Counted from the stretch's first letter, positions 9,535 through 18,325 are shown. The stretch: 56,848 bases of DNA from Hymenobacter frigidus (GCF_014640435.1 NZ_BMGY01000029.1:1-56848); one strand, 5' to 3'. Numbers and translations are program-made. The notes: generated by a model not told the origin, from the letters alone.

Positions 9535-10293
9535 GTGGTTGTGACCCCTCAAACCCTATTCACGGGCCAGCAATTAATCTGGCTGCCGACCTGTACCTCC
9601 ACCAATTCGGAGGCCCAGAATTTTGTTGTCCAAAACCGGGCCAGCGACGGCTGCACGATTATTACGGACTTTCAGACGGCCGGCCGCGGACAACGCGGCA
9701 ACCACTGGGAGGGTGCCGCCGCCGAAAATCTGATGCTCTCGGTGGTGTGGCAGCCCCGGTTTCTGGCCGCTGCCCAGCAGTTTCAGCTCAGCCAGGCCGT
9801 GGCCCTGGGCGTGCACGACTGGGCCGCCGCCCTGCTCGGCCCCGCCCCCAACCTAAAGCTGAAATGGCCCAACGACCTGTACTACGGCAACCAAAAGCTG
9901 GGCGGCATCCTGATTGAGAACAGCCTGAGCGGCACTACCATTCAGCACAGTATCATTGGTATTGGGCTAAATATCAACCAACAAGTATTCGATAACACCA
10001 CGGCTACTTCCTTCAGCCAGGTCACGGGCCGGCGCTACCTGCGCGAGGAACTAGTCGCCCGCTTGCTCGAAAGTCTGGAGCGGCGTTATCTGCAGCTGCG
10101 CGCCGGGCAGGTGGGCCACTTGCGGCAGGACTACCTGCGGGTGCTGTACCGCTACCAGGAGGAACATTTATTTTTAATTGAAGGCCGCCCGGTGAGCGGC
10201 CAGATTGTCGGGGTGGAGGAGGATGGGCGGCTGGCGGTGGCCGTTGAAAATGAGCTGCGGCGGTTTGGCTTGCAGGAAATCCGGCACGTCTAG
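9535..10293 (+). CDS. birA: Biotin--[acetyl-CoA-carboxylase] ligase
   Basis: A 252-residue class I biotin protein ligase without an N-terminal DNA-binding domain. It forms biotinyl-5'-AMP and transfers biotin to the carboxylase carrier protein. Visible motifs: TCTSTNSEA, the adenylate-binding DFQTAGRGQRGNHW, LKWPNDLYYGNQKLGGILIE and GIGLNIN, with a C-terminal SH3-like domain. No ATG is available; the start is GTG at 9535 or GTG at 9541, 67-73 bp from divergent rsfS. Confidence 0.93.
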   Translation: MVVTPQTLFTGQQLIWLPTCTSTNSEAQNFVVQNRASDGCTIITDFQTAGRGQRGNHWEGAAAENLMLSVVWQPRFLAAAQQFQLSQAVALGVHDWAAALLGPAPNLKLKWPNDLYYGNQKLGGILIENSLSGTTIQHSIIGIGLNINQQVFDNTTATSFSQVTGRRYLREELVARLLESLERRYLQLRAGQVGHLRQDYLRVLYRYQEEHLFLIEGRPVSGQIVGVEEDGRLAVAVENELRRFGLQEIRHV

Positions 10294-10352
10294 CAACCCT
10301 TTTGTTTATGGTCATCCAGAATTGGACGGTCTGTATTTTCTTTTCGTTACAA

Positions 10353-10513
10353 TGAAGCTGTTTAGAAAGTCAATTTTTTTGAGCGTTTGTCATCCTGAGC
10401 GCAGCGAAGGACCTTATCCCGGCTACAACACGCTTGAACGAGACCCTTCAGTTGTGATAAGGTCCTTCGCTGCGCTCAGGATGACAGACTTCTTGACTTT
10501 CTAAACAGCTTCA
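10353..10513. repeat. MITE-like palindrome, subfamily A, with outer terminal repeats
   Basis: Nested structure. The outer 21-bp perfect inverted repeats (10353-10373 and 10493-10513) start TGAAGCTGTTTAGAAAG. The inner 30-bp perfect arms (10389-10418 and 10456-10485) contain CATCCTGAGCGCAGCGAAGG, around a 37-nt centre. It sits in the 368-bp gap between birA and the next lipoprotein gene. The same outer end TGAAGCTGTTT recurs at 18456. Confidence 0.88.
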
Positions 10514-10661
10514 ATACCTGTATCCGCCATTTCATGAACACGAACCCGCTATTTTTCGGCAAATCACTGAGATGACCCGGATGTGGTATATGACTCATTT
10601 TCATCTGGCCCCAGCTATTGGTTATCTGAGCACAGCACCCCACCTCTTCCATCATCTTTCC

Positions 10662-11285
10662 ATGAAAAACGCATCTCCTTTCGTAGCCACGCTTCTCTTG
10701 GTTATGCCCCTGCTGATGAGCGGGTGCAACAACGACCCCACCACGGGTGCGACTCTGGTGGAAGGGCAGGTGGTGGAAATCCAGGGCCGCCAGCCCGTGG
10801 CCAGGGCCTTGGTACAGGTGTACCAGGCCGGGCGGGGGGGGGGCTATGGCGCGGTGGGCAGCCCCTACCCCACCGATGTGCAGGGCCGCTTCTCCTTCCA
10901 CTTCGACGCCACCAGCAAAAGCGGCTACCTGGTGAAAGCCAGCGCCCCGCCCGGCTACCTCACCGACTGGGGCCTAGCTCCCAACCTAACCGCCGGACGC
11001 AAAAATACCGGCCTGCTCATTCCCATGTACGCCCCCGCCTGGGTCCGCCTGCAACTCGTAGATGCGTTGCCCAGGAGCCGGGTGTATATGTTCATCTCTG
11101 GCTATGAAGGAGGTGGCACCCAGTTATATTACCCCCGTGACACGACTCTAATCAGGCCCTTGCTTGCTGGTTTCCCCGGAAAAATCATTTGGGTTATTAC
11201 TAATCAGCAAGGAATCGACACGCAATATGAGCAAGCGATAAAACCGACTGCTTTAGACACGCTGACCGTGCGCATTTCTTTTTAG
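10662..11285 (+). CDS. Lipoprotein with carboxypeptidase-regulatory-like fold
   Basis: A predicted lipoprotein of about 207 residues: MKNASPFVATLLLVMPLLMSGC is a classic type II signal with lipobox LMSGC. The following region (LVEGQVVEIQGRQPVARALVQVYQ ... DVQGRFSFHFDATSKSGYLVKAS) has the shape of a carboxypeptidase-regulatory-like beta-sandwich, common in Bacteroidota surface proteins. The rest is unassigned. The ATG at 10662 is chosen over 10572 because it gives the lipoprotein signal. No operon partner. Confidence 0.75.
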   Translation: MKNASPFVATLLLVMPLLMSGCNNDPTTGATLVEGQVVEIQGRQPVARALVQVYQAGRGGGYGAVGSPYPTDVQGRFSFHFDATSKSGYLVKASAPPGYLTDWGLAPNLTAGRKNTGLLIPMYAPAWVRLQLVDALPRSRVYMFISGYEGGGTQLYYPRDTTLIRPLLAGFPGKIIWVITNQQGIDTQYEQAIKPTALDTLTVRISF

Positions 11286-11558
11286 TCACTCCGACCCAAC
11301 CCTTCCGGCCGTTTTGGCATCTGGGTAGTATATTTAGATTCTGCTAAGGACCTGAATGCATCAGGCAACCAATTCGTTACTCACCCCGAGTTTGTTTTGC
11401 CAGCGTAGCCAACTTTAACCGTTTTCGCCGGTTTATTCTGCATGAACCGGGTTCAACCACTGCCGTAAGGGCAATGAAAGAGCCAACCCGGCACGGTGCT
11501 TGTTTTTAACTGGGAGCTATTCTGCTTCTTTTCATCCTTTATTTTTTCTGCTTCGATT

Positions 11559-12212
11559 ATGAAACTCTTTACTCGTTCACTGATTGCCCTTTTTTTGATG
11601 GTCGGCTCATTGGCACCGTCACTGGCGGTGGACATCACCATTTTGGTTGGCAATAACTACTACCGTGGGCCGGGCACGACCGGAAATGCCGACATCCGTA
11701 CCATCACGGTGGGCGACCGAATCAACTTTGTGTGGGTGGCCGGCTTCCACCCCACGGTGTCGGACAGTTCCCCACAGACCTGGGCAACTTTCACGCCGAG
11801 CGCGAGCCTGCCCTCTGTTATTATTCCCTTTAATACAGTTGGAGTTTTTCCCTACCATTGCCAAGCGCATGGACTCCCAGGCCAAAACCAATACGGGGTG
11901 CTGACAGTCGTTGCCCGCACGCCCACGGCCACACTCAATGCCAAGGAAGCCGGCATCAGCGTGAATGTATTTCCAAACCCCAGCCGCGGTCAGGTTACCG
12001 TGAAGCTGGACCAGAAGCTGAGCAACAGCGACTACCAACTACGCCTGAGCAACATCATCGGCCAGGAAGTCCGCCGCGTGGTCATCAAGTCCGAGGCATT
12101 CACCACCGGCCTGCCCGTGGACCTGAGCGACCTGCGCGCCGGCATGTACTTCTACACGCTGCTCGTGGATGGCAAGGCGATAACCACCAAGCGGCTGGTG
12201 CTGCAGAATTGA
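11559..12212 (+). CDS. Secreted cupredoxin-like protein with T9SS sorting domain
   Basis: About 217 residues: signal peptide (MKLFTRSLIALFLMVGSLAPSLA), a plastocyanin/azurin-like domain of about 100 residues, and a C-terminal T9SS domain (NVFPNPSRGQVTVKL ... LRAGMYFYTLLVDGKAITTKRLVL). Copper ligands are suggested by WVAGFHPTV (His) and YHCQAHGLPGQ (Cys and His). The usual axial Met of CxxHxxxGM is Gln here, as in stellacyanin. Probably an exported copper or electron-transfer protein. The ATG at 11559 gives the signal peptide. Single gene with a strong terminator. Redox partner unknown. Confidence 0.85.
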   Translation: MKLFTRSLIALFLMVGSLAPSLAVDITILVGNNYYRGPGTTGNADIRTITVGDRINFVWVAGFHPTVSDSSPQTWATFTPSASLPSVIIPFNTVGVFPYHCQAHGLPGQNQYGVLTVVARTPTATLNAKEAGISVNVFPNPSRGQVTVKLDQKLSNSDYQLRLSNIIGQEVRRVVIKSEAFTTGLPVDLSDLRAGMYFYTLLVDGKAITTKRLVLQN

Positions 12213-12240
12213 GCAGACCCCACTCCAACTCGGTATCCTG

Positions 12241-12269
12241 ACAAAAAGCAGCCTTCGGCTGCTTTTTGT
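12241..12269 (+). terminator. Intrinsic terminator after the cupredoxin gene
   Basis: ACAAAAAGCAGCC / GGCTGCTTTTTGT hairpin with a TTC loop, 28 bp after the stop codon. Symmetric A/T tracts. Confidence 0.88.
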
Positions 12270-12321
12270 GTTTCTAGCCCGAATTGGATTGAGCGGAGTG
12301 CCAGTGCAACGGTGCATTGCC

Positions 12322-12329
12322 TACTTTTG
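12322..12329 (+). promoter_or_regulatory. Candidate -7 promoter element of the DUF2723 gene
   Basis: TACTTTTG fits TAnnTTTG and lies 83 bp before the ATG at 12413. No convincing -33 TTG at normal spacing was found, so this is a weak call. Confidence 0.3.
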
Positions 12330-12412
12330 CCTTTTCACCGATTCGTCCGCTTCTATTTCCAGCTCCGGCTTGTACCCGGTACCGGCTGGGCCCTTGTGCC
12401 TCACTCGTTTCT

Positions 12413-15400
12413 ATGCGCTCCTTTAAAAGCCTGAATAATCTCGTTGGTTGGCTCGTGTTTGCCATTGCCGCCGCCACCTACCTGCTTACCCTGGAGCCCA
12501 CGGCTTCGTTCTGGGACTGCGGCGAGTTCATTGCTTGTTCCTACAAGCTGCTGGTACCGCACCCTCCGGGGGCACCCACGTTCCTGCTGCTGGGCCGGTT
12601 GTTTTCGCTGTTTTCGTTTGGCGATGTGACCAAGGTGGCCGTGCTCATCAACGCCCTTTCGGGCCTGAGCAGTGCCTTCACCGTCCTGTTTCTGTTCTGG
12701 ATTATCACCCGCATGGCCCGCAAGCTGGTACTGCGAGAGGCCGTGAGCAACAGCGCCCTGGCGGCCGAAGCCATCGAGCCTTCGCGCTTCCAGACATTCC
12801 TAATTCTGAGTGCGGGCGCCGTGGGCGCGCTGGCTTTCGCGTTTTCTGACTCCTTCTGGTTCAACGCCGTGGAGGGCGAGGTGTACGCTATGTCGGCCCT
12901 CTGCACCGCCGCCGTGGTCTGGATAATGCTGAAGTGGGAAGCCCACGCCAACGAGCCCGATTCCGACAAGTGGCTCATTCTCATTGCCTACGTCATCGGC
13001 CTGAGCATCGGGGTGCACTTGCTGAATTTGCTGACCTTGCCCGCGCTGGGCTTCATCTACTACTATCGCCGCACGGCCAATCCGTCGGTAAAGGGCGGCA
13101 TCATCGTGATGGTGGTGAGCATGGTGATTGTGGGTTCCATTCTGGTGGGCATCATCCCGGGCCTGCCCACGCTGGCCGGCAACTTTGAGGTATTCTTCAT
13201 CAACACCATCGGGCTGCCCTTCAACTCGGGTCTGTTTATCTTCCTGATTGTGTTTATTGGGCTGATTTGGTTCGGCTTCCGCTTGTCCTTTCAGCGCCGC
13301 AGCCAACTGCTGAACACGGCCATGCTCGCCTTCGTGTTTATTCTGATTGGCTATTCGAGCTACCTCATCGTGCCGATTCGCAGCTCGTTTCAGCCCACCA
13401 TCAACGAAAACGACCCCGAGGATGTGCTCAGCTTCGTGAGCTACCTCAAGCGCGAGCAGTACGGCTCGCGGCCCCTGCTCTACGGCCCGCAGTTCAACGC
13501 CCAGCCGGTGGACTACACCTTGGGTGCCCCCCGCTACGCCCGCGACCCCAAGACCAATACCTATAAGGAGATTCTGCCCCGCCAGCAGGAGCCCGTGTAC
13601 CGCGACGAGGACAAGATGCTGCTGCCGCGCATCTACAGCTACGAGCCCGACCAGATTGCCAACTACAAGAAGTGGGTGGATATTCAGGACGGCGTGAAGC
13701 CCACCATGGGCCAGAACATTGGCTTTTTGCTGCGCTACCAGATGGGCCACATGTTCTGGCGCTACTTCATGTGGAACTTCGTGGGGCGCGAGTCCGACGT
13801 GCAGCAGGCCGGCACAGTCACGCCGTTCAGCGCCAGCGCCCAGAGCCTGCCGGCCCGCATCGGTGAGAGCCCGGCGCATAATAACTTTCTGGCCTTACCG
13901 CTCATTCTGGGTCTGATTGGCCTGTTCTTCCAGAGCAGGCGCGACAGCAAGGACGCCTGGGTGACGGGCCTGCTGTTTCTGATGACCGGCCTGGCCATTG
14001 TGCTCTACCTCAACCAACCGCCACGCGAGCCACGCGAGCGCGACTACACCTTCACCGGGGCCACCTTCGCCTTCTCCATCTGGATAGGCCTGGGGGTACT
14101 GGGGCTGGCCGAGCTGTTTGGCAAAGTGGTGAAGTCTGACGGCCTGCGGGCCGGCCTGGCGCTGGCCGTGGGCCTGCTCATTCCGGGCATTATGGTGGCC
14201 CAGGGCTGGGACGACCACGACCGCTCCGACCGCTACAACTCGGTGGACTCGGCCAAGAACCTGCTGAACAGCTGCGCCCCAAACGCCATCCTGTTCACCA
14301 ACGGCGACAACGACACCTTCCCCCTCTGGTACGCCCAGGAGGTGGAAGGCGTGCGCACCGACGTGCGCGTGGCCGTGCTCAGCTACCTCAACACCGACTG
14401 GTACATCGCCCAGATGAAGCGCCGCTCCTACCTCTCGCAGGGCTTCCCCATCAGCATGGGTCCGGAAGCCTACGCGCAGGGTACGAACGACATGGTGCCC
14501 TTCGCGGCCAACCCCGCCGTGCAGAGCGTAAATCTCAAGGAGTTTATCGACTTGGTGAAAACCAATAACCCACTGCTACAGGTGCAGTACCAGGAAGGCG
14601 GCCCGAGCATGATGTCGTTCCCAACGCCCAACTTCTTCCTGCCCATCGATACGGTGGCCGTGAAGAAGCTCGGCATTATTCCCAAGGAGCGGGCGGGCCA
14701 GCTGGTGTCCCGCATGGAGTGGAGCATGGGCAAGCGCGCCATCGAGAAGAAAAACCTGGTGATTCTGGACATGATTGCCACCAATAACTGGCAGCGGCCC
14801 ATCTACTTCAGCAGCACCGTGGCCCCGCAGGACTACATGAACCTGCAGCCCTACTTCCAGCTCGAAGGCATGGCCTACCGCCTGCTGCCCCTCAAAGACC
14901 CAAACTACGACCCCCGCAGCGGCGACGACGGCTACGTGGAAAAAGACCTGACCTACCAGCGTCTGTTCAAGGAGTTCAGCTACCGGGGCCTTGATAACCC
15001 GAACATTTTCTACGACGAAAACCACCTGCGCTTCCCGGCCAACTACCGCGACAAGTTTGCCCGCCTCTCCATGGCCTACCTGGCCGCCGGCAACGTGGCC
15101 AAGGCCAAGGAAGTGGCCGACAAGTGCCTGGCGCTGATGCCCGACAACACAGTGCCCTACGACTACTATTCGCCCCAGCTGGTGCCCGCCCTGATAGCCG
15201 GCGGCGAGAAGCAGAAAGCCGACGAGATGCTCGACACCATGACCCGCCGCTCGGAGCAAATGCTGGCCTACTACGCCACCAAGCCCGATGCCAGCCTGTT
15301 TGAAGACGACCAGCGCGGCTACGTGCTCAGCCTGCAAAGCGTGTACCGCGCCGCCGAACTCAGCGGTGACAAGGCCCGCAGCGAAAAGGCCCTGGGCCTG

Positions 15401-15424
15401 ATGAATTTGTATTATCCGCGCTAG
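12413..15424 (+). CDS. DUF2723 family membrane protein (GT117-type)
   Basis: A protein of about 1003 residues. The N-terminal half has many TM helices and the DUF2723 signature: LTLEPTASFWDCGEFIACSY with its acidic DCGE, then PHPPGAPTFLLLGR. The soluble C-terminal half begins near ANAILFTNGDNDTFPLWYAQE and ends in TPR-like helices (ARLSMAYLAAGNVAKAKEVADKCLALMP). DUF2723 proteins are classed as GT117 and linked to O-mannosylation or protein glycosylation in Bacteroidota; that role is inferred from family only. The ATG at 12413 is used, since the upstream extension to 12317 has only a TTG start and passes through the promoter. Not in an obvious operon. Confidence 0.9.
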   Translation: MRSFKSLNNLVGWLVFAIAAATYLLTLEPTASFWDCGEFIACSYKLLVPHPPGAPTFLLLGRLFSLFSFGDVTKVAVLINALSGLSSAFTVLFLFWIITRMARKLVLREAVSNSALAAEAIEPSRFQTFLILSAGAVGALAFAFSDSFWFNAVEGEVYAMSALCTAAVVWIMLKWEAHANEPDSDKWLILIAYVIGLSIGVHLLNLLTLPALGFIYYYRRTANPSVKGGIIVMVVSMVIVGSILVGIIPGLPTLAGNFEVFFINTIGLPFNSGLFIFLIVFIGLIWFGFRLSFQRRSQLLNTAMLAFVFILIGYSSYLIVPIRSSFQPTINENDPEDVLSFVSYLKREQYGSRPLLYGPQFNAQPVDYTLGAPRYARDPKTNTYKEILPRQQEPVYRDEDKMLLPRIYSYEPDQIANYKKWVDIQDGVKPTMGQNIGFLLRYQMGHMFWRYFMWNFVGRESDVQQAGTVTPFSASAQSLPARIGESPAHNNFLALPLILGLIGLFFQSRRDSKDAWVTGLLFLMTGLAIVLYLNQPPREPRERDYTFTGATFAFSIWIGLGVLGLAELFGKVVKSDGLRAGLALAVGLLIPGIMVAQGWDDHDRSDRYNSVDSAKNLLNSCAPNAILFTNGDNDTFPLWYAQEVEGVRTDVRVAVLSYLNTDWYIAQMKRRSYLSQGFPISMGPEAYAQGTNDMVPFAANPAVQSVNLKEFIDLVKTNNPLLQVQYQEGGPSMMSFPTPNFFLPIDTVAVKKLGIIPKERAGQLVSRMEWSMGKRAIEKKNLVILDMIATNNWQRPIYFSSTVAPQDYMNLQPYFQLEGMAYRLLPLKDPNYDPRSGDDGYVEKDLTYQRLFKEFSYRGLDNPNIFYDENHLRFPANYRDKFARLSMAYLAAGNVAKAKEVADKCLALMPDNTVPYDYYSPQLVPALIAGGEKQKADEMLDTMTRRSEQMLAYYATKPDASLFEDDQRGYVLSLQSVYRAAELSGDKARSEKALGLMNLYYPR

Positions 15425-15447
15425 CTCTTCGCTGGGTCAGCAATTAG

Positions 15448-15483
15448 AAGGCCGGTTCGCAATGCGCGGGCCGGCCTTTTTTT
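15448..15483 (+). terminator. Intrinsic terminator after the DUF2723 gene
   Basis: Stem AAGGCCGG (15448-15455) with CCGGCCTT (15471-15478) followed by a T-run to 15483. It lies between convergent genes and overlaps the last codon of the minus-strand pseudogene. Confidence 0.8.
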
Positions 15484-15664
15484 ATACGCGGTTCAGCAGG
15501 TTATCCAGGTCGTTTTGGTCACGGGGTCGGCCGGCGGCCCGCTTGGCTTGCAGCAGGTGCTGGTAGTGAATCAGCCGCACCGTCAGCCCTTCCACCAGCG
15601 CATCCGTAGCTTGCGCGTGGGCTTCGGGAAAATCGCGGAAATCCTCGTTAAAGATATTACCCAT
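15482..15664 (-). pseudogene. Internally deleted nucleotidyltransferase (DUF6036/AbiEii-like) remnant
   Basis: A 60-codon frame starting MGNIFNEDFRDF, the conserved beginning of a widespread Bacteroidota nucleotidyltransferase of roughly 150-190 residues. It ends LTVRLIHYQHLLQAKRAAGR-PRDQNDLDNL, matching that family's C-terminal end (xxHxxDLLxAKRAxGRxKDxxDLENL). The central catalytic part (GGYAV-type glycines and the DxD metal motif) is missing, so two ends have been joined in frame by an internal deletion. It overlaps the upstream partner gene by 8 bp, the usual arrangement for this pair. The family match is from memory of the pattern; no enzymatic function is expected. Confidence 0.65.
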
Positions 15665-15878
15665 TGTGAACGGACCGATGCGCGTGGGCGCGGCACGAAA
15701 ACGCCGTGCGGTCCATCCGCGGCGGGTGATTGATGTCGAAGTTGAATGCTACGCTGTTCAGGTACATGGCCGCCCGCAGGCGCTCGGCCAGAGTTTCGGG
15801 CTGTTGCGCCCGGTGGTAGGCTTCGGTTTCGGCGTGGGTGCCGGCATGAAAAGCTGTGCGGTCGAGGCGGAAGGACAT
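15657..15878 (-). CDS. Small conserved protein partnered with the nucleotidyltransferase remnant
   Basis: A 73-residue protein with MSFRLDRTAFHAGTHAEA-like start, TLAERLRAAMYLNSVAFNF and DINHPPRMDRTAFSCR. In Bacteroidota this small protein often directly precedes the MGNIFNEDFRDF nucleotidyltransferase. That organisation resembles a two-gene toxin-antitoxin or abortive-infection-like module, but no function is established here. It appears intact while its partner is gutted. The ATG at 15878 is favoured because a good promoter lies 40 bp upstream. Confidence 0.65.
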   Translation of the reverse strand: MSFRLDRTAFHAGTHAETEAYHRAQQPETLAERLRAAMYLNSVAFNFDINHPPRMDRTAFSCRAHAHRSVHNG

Positions 15879-15917
15879 GGGCGGGGTGAGGACAAGGAGG
15901 AAGACCGAACTTGGCAC

Positions 15918-15944
15918 CAAATTTACGTAAGCAACCGGAGCCAA
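15918..15944 (-). promoter_or_regulatory. Candidate promoter of the small partner gene
   Basis: On the minus strand TAAATTTG (15918-15925) is an exact TAnnTTTG -7 box, with TTG at 15942-15944, 16 bp upstream. It lies in the short divergent gap before the GWxTD gene. Confidence 0.5.
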
Positions 15945-15995
15945 CCGCCGCCTCACCAACCGGTAATCGGTCCGGCCATTCCTCAAAGCCAACCC

Positions 15996-17327
15996 ATGAA
16001 ACGCACTGCTAAAATGAGCGTTATCGGCAGCTTGCTGCTTCTAATGGCCGGCAGCTTTAGCTTCAGCAGCAGCTTCCGCGCGGCGGCTCGCTTGGCCTCC
16101 GCGGCCCCGCTGGCTCCGCGCCCCGACTACGCCGGCCTCTACCGCGACGCGGCGCACCTGGACGTGGACATCCGCCGCGAGGGCGACAGCCTGCGCCTCT
16201 ACCTGCTGCTGCCCGCCCCCGCCCGCCTGGGGCCTGGCCATCCGCTGCGCCTGGCCGCCTGGCCCAGCTTCGATGCCAAGCAGCCGCTGTGGCAGGACAG
16301 CATTCCGCGCCGCCGGCAGCACCCACGCCCCGAACCCGATGGCGGCGTGCGCCTGAGCTTCTGCATCGCGGCGGCCCGCGTGCCCGCCGGGGCCGTGCTG
16401 GAGCTGAGCACCGCCGCCCCCGATAATAAAGGAGACTACCAGCTCCCCGCTACCACCGCCTGGCTGCGCCTCACCGAGGCCCAGCTGGCCCGCCCTTTCG
16501 TACTCACCGATTCGGTGGGCCGGCCGCTGCTGCGGCGCTACGTGCAGGCCGGCGAAACCTTTGGCGTGGACAGCTACGGCCTCTACCAGCCCGTGCGCTG
16601 GAAACAGTACGTCGTGACGCCCACCCCGGCCCTGCCGCCCATGACCAACCCGGCCGCGCTGCCCGGTGGCCCCCGAACCCTGCCCGTGCTCGATTCGGCC
16701 ACCGCCCGGCCCGGCGATATGCTGCGCTTCACCGAGCCCGGCCTGTATGCCCTGCGCGTGGGCGGCCTGAACGGGACCGTGCCCCGTACGCTGGCCGTGC
16801 TGGTGGCCCCCAACGCCTACCCCACCCTCACCACGGCTTCGGAGCTGATTGAGCCGCTGCGCTACCTCACCACCAGCCAGGAGCGACAGAAACTCACCAA
16901 CGCCCCCGACCCCAAGCGCGCCGTGGATAAGTTCTGGCTCGATATTGCCCGGGGCAACCAGCGCCTGGGGCGCGACCTGATAAAGCGCTACTACGGCCGC
17001 GTGACGGCGGCCAACCACCTCTTCGCCGCCCACAAAGCCGGCTGGCTCACCGATAGGGGCCTGCTTTACATTGTGCTAGGCCCCCCGCCCAGCGTCCGGC
17101 GCTCGTTCAATGGCGAGGAACGGTGGTTTTATCCGGAGGGCGGCCTGGGCGGCGGGCCCATCAGCTACACCTTCCGGCCCCGGCCGAGTACCTTTGCACC
17201 TGATTATTACGAATTGGTGCGCCGACCCGAGTACGAACTGCTCTGGTATGCCGCCGTTGAAAAATGGAGAACCCCACCGACCGCCCTGACCGGCCCGAAC
17301 GTCCCAACCGACCTGCCCGACCGGTAG
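15996..17327 (+). CDS. GWxTD domain-containing exported protein
   Basis: A 443-residue protein with a signal peptide (MSVIGSLLLLMAGSFSFSSS) and a beta-rich middle. The C-terminal GWxTD domain has the defining motif AGWLTDRGLLYIVLGPP, followed by RWFYPEGG and YELLWYAAVEKW. GWxTD proteins are common in Bacteroidota and Acidobacteriota and have no established function. The last 64 bp overlap the start of rlmB in another frame. The ATG at 15996 gives the signal peptide; the frame stays open upstream to 15666 but with unrelated composition. Confidence 0.88.
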   Translation: MKRTAKMSVIGSLLLLMAGSFSFSSSFRAAARLASAAPLAPRPDYAGLYRDAAHLDVDIRREGDSLRLYLLLPAPARLGPGHPLRLAAWPSFDAKQPLWQDSIPRRRQHPRPEPDGGVRLSFCIAAARVPAGAVLELSTAAPDNKGDYQLPATTAWLRLTEAQLARPFVLTDSVGRPLLRRYVQAGETFGVDSYGLYQPVRWKQYVVTPTPALPPMTNPAALPGGPRTLPVLDSATARPGDMLRFTEPGLYALRVGGLNGTVPRTLAVLVAPNAYPTLTTASELIEPLRYLTTSQERQKLTNAPDPKRAVDKFWLDIARGNQRLGRDLIKRYYGRVTAANHLFAAHKAGWLTDRGLLYIVLGPPPSVRRSFNGEERWFYPEGGLGGGPISYTFRPRPSTFAPDYYELVRRPEYELLWYAAVEKWRTPPTALTGPNVPTDLPDR

Positions 17328-18325
17328 CCGGCCGCCGCTTCTACGACGGTGCCAACCGGCCCGTTACCCCGAAACAGTTCCGCCCCGACCGGGGGGGCAC
17401 CGAGTTCGACGAACGCCCCGCCCGCCCCAAAGGCCGCGGCGGCAGCGACAACCGCGACGAAGCCGCCGGCGACCGCACCGGTCGCTCGGACCGGGGCGAA
17501 TCGCGCCCGCCCTTTCGCGAGCGCAGCGAGGACGCTGGCAACGACCGGCCCCGCTACGAAAATCGCCCCGCCGCCGACCGCAGCATCGACATGCTCTTTG
17601 GCCTGCGTCCCATCCTGGAAGCGCTGAACGCGGGCCGCACGCTGGAAAAAATCTTCCTGCTGCGCGGCACCAAAAACAGCCTCGTGGCTGATATTTCGAC
17701 GGCCGCCCGTGCCGTTGGCATCCCGGTGCAGCTGGTACCGGGCGAGAAGCTCGACGGCCTCACCCGCAAAAACCACCAGGGCGCGGTCGCCTTCGTATCG
17801 CCGATTGACTACGCCCCGCTGGATACCATCGTGACCGGCCTGTTTGAAGAAGGCAAAGTACCCTTCCTGCTGCTGCTCGACCGTATTACCGACGTGCGCA
17901 ACTTCGGGGCCATTGCCCGCACGGCCGAGTGCCTGGGCGTGCAAGCCATTGTAGTGCCCGGCCGCGGCGCGGCCCAAATCAACGGCGACGCCCTGAAAAC
18001 GTCCGCTGGCGCGCTGAACATTCTGCCGGTTTGCCGCGAAAACAACCTGCACGAAACCATCCGTTTCCTCCAACAGTCGGGCGTAACCATCGTGGCCTGT
18101 ACCGAGAAAGCGGAAGAAGCCGTAGGCGCGGCCGAGGTCGATTTCACCGGCCCCGTAGCCATCCTCATGGGTTCGGAAGAAGACGGCATCTCGCCCGACC
18201 TGCTGAACCTGGCCGATGTGAAGCTGCGCGTGCCCATGAGCGGCCAGATTCAGTCGCTGAACGTGAGCGTGGCGGCCGGCATCATGCTGTTTGAAGTGGC
18301 CCGCCAGCGGGTGAGCGCGCAGTAA
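17264..18325 (+). CDS. rlmB: 23S rRNA (guanosine-2'-O)-methyltransferase RlmB-type
   Basis: A 353-residue SpoU/TrmH-family methyltransferase. Residues 1-108 are a low-complexity Arg/Pro/Asp extension (PDRPERPNRPARP). The substrate-binding domain starts at MLFGLRPILEALNAG. The knotted SPOUT domain has motif 1 DRITDVRNFGAIARTAE, motif 2 ILMGSEEDGISPDLL and motif 3 VPMSGQIQSLNVSVAAGIMLFE. It methylates a 23S rRNA guanosine using SAM. The ATG at 17264 lies inside the GWxTD gene; a TACCTTTG box at 17189-17196 may be its own -7 element. A shorter product from the ATG at 17591 is possible but would lose nothing conserved. Confidence 0.9.
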   Translation: MENPTDRPDRPERPNRPARPVAGRRFYDGANRPVTPKQFRPDRGGTEFDERPARPKGRGGSDNRDEAAGDRTGRSDRGESRPPFRERSEDAGNDRPRYENRPAADRSIDMLFGLRPILEALNAGRTLEKIFLLRGTKNSLVADISTAARAVGIPVQLVPGEKLDGLTRKNHQGAVAFVSPIDYAPLDTIVTGLFEEGKVPFLLLLDRITDVRNFGAIARTAECLGVQAIVVPGRGAAQINGDALKTSAGALNILPVCRENNLHETIRFLQQSGVTIVACTEKAEEAVGAAEVDFTGPVAILMGSEEDGISPDLLNLADVKLRVPMSGQIQSLNVSVAAGIMLFEVARQRVSAQ

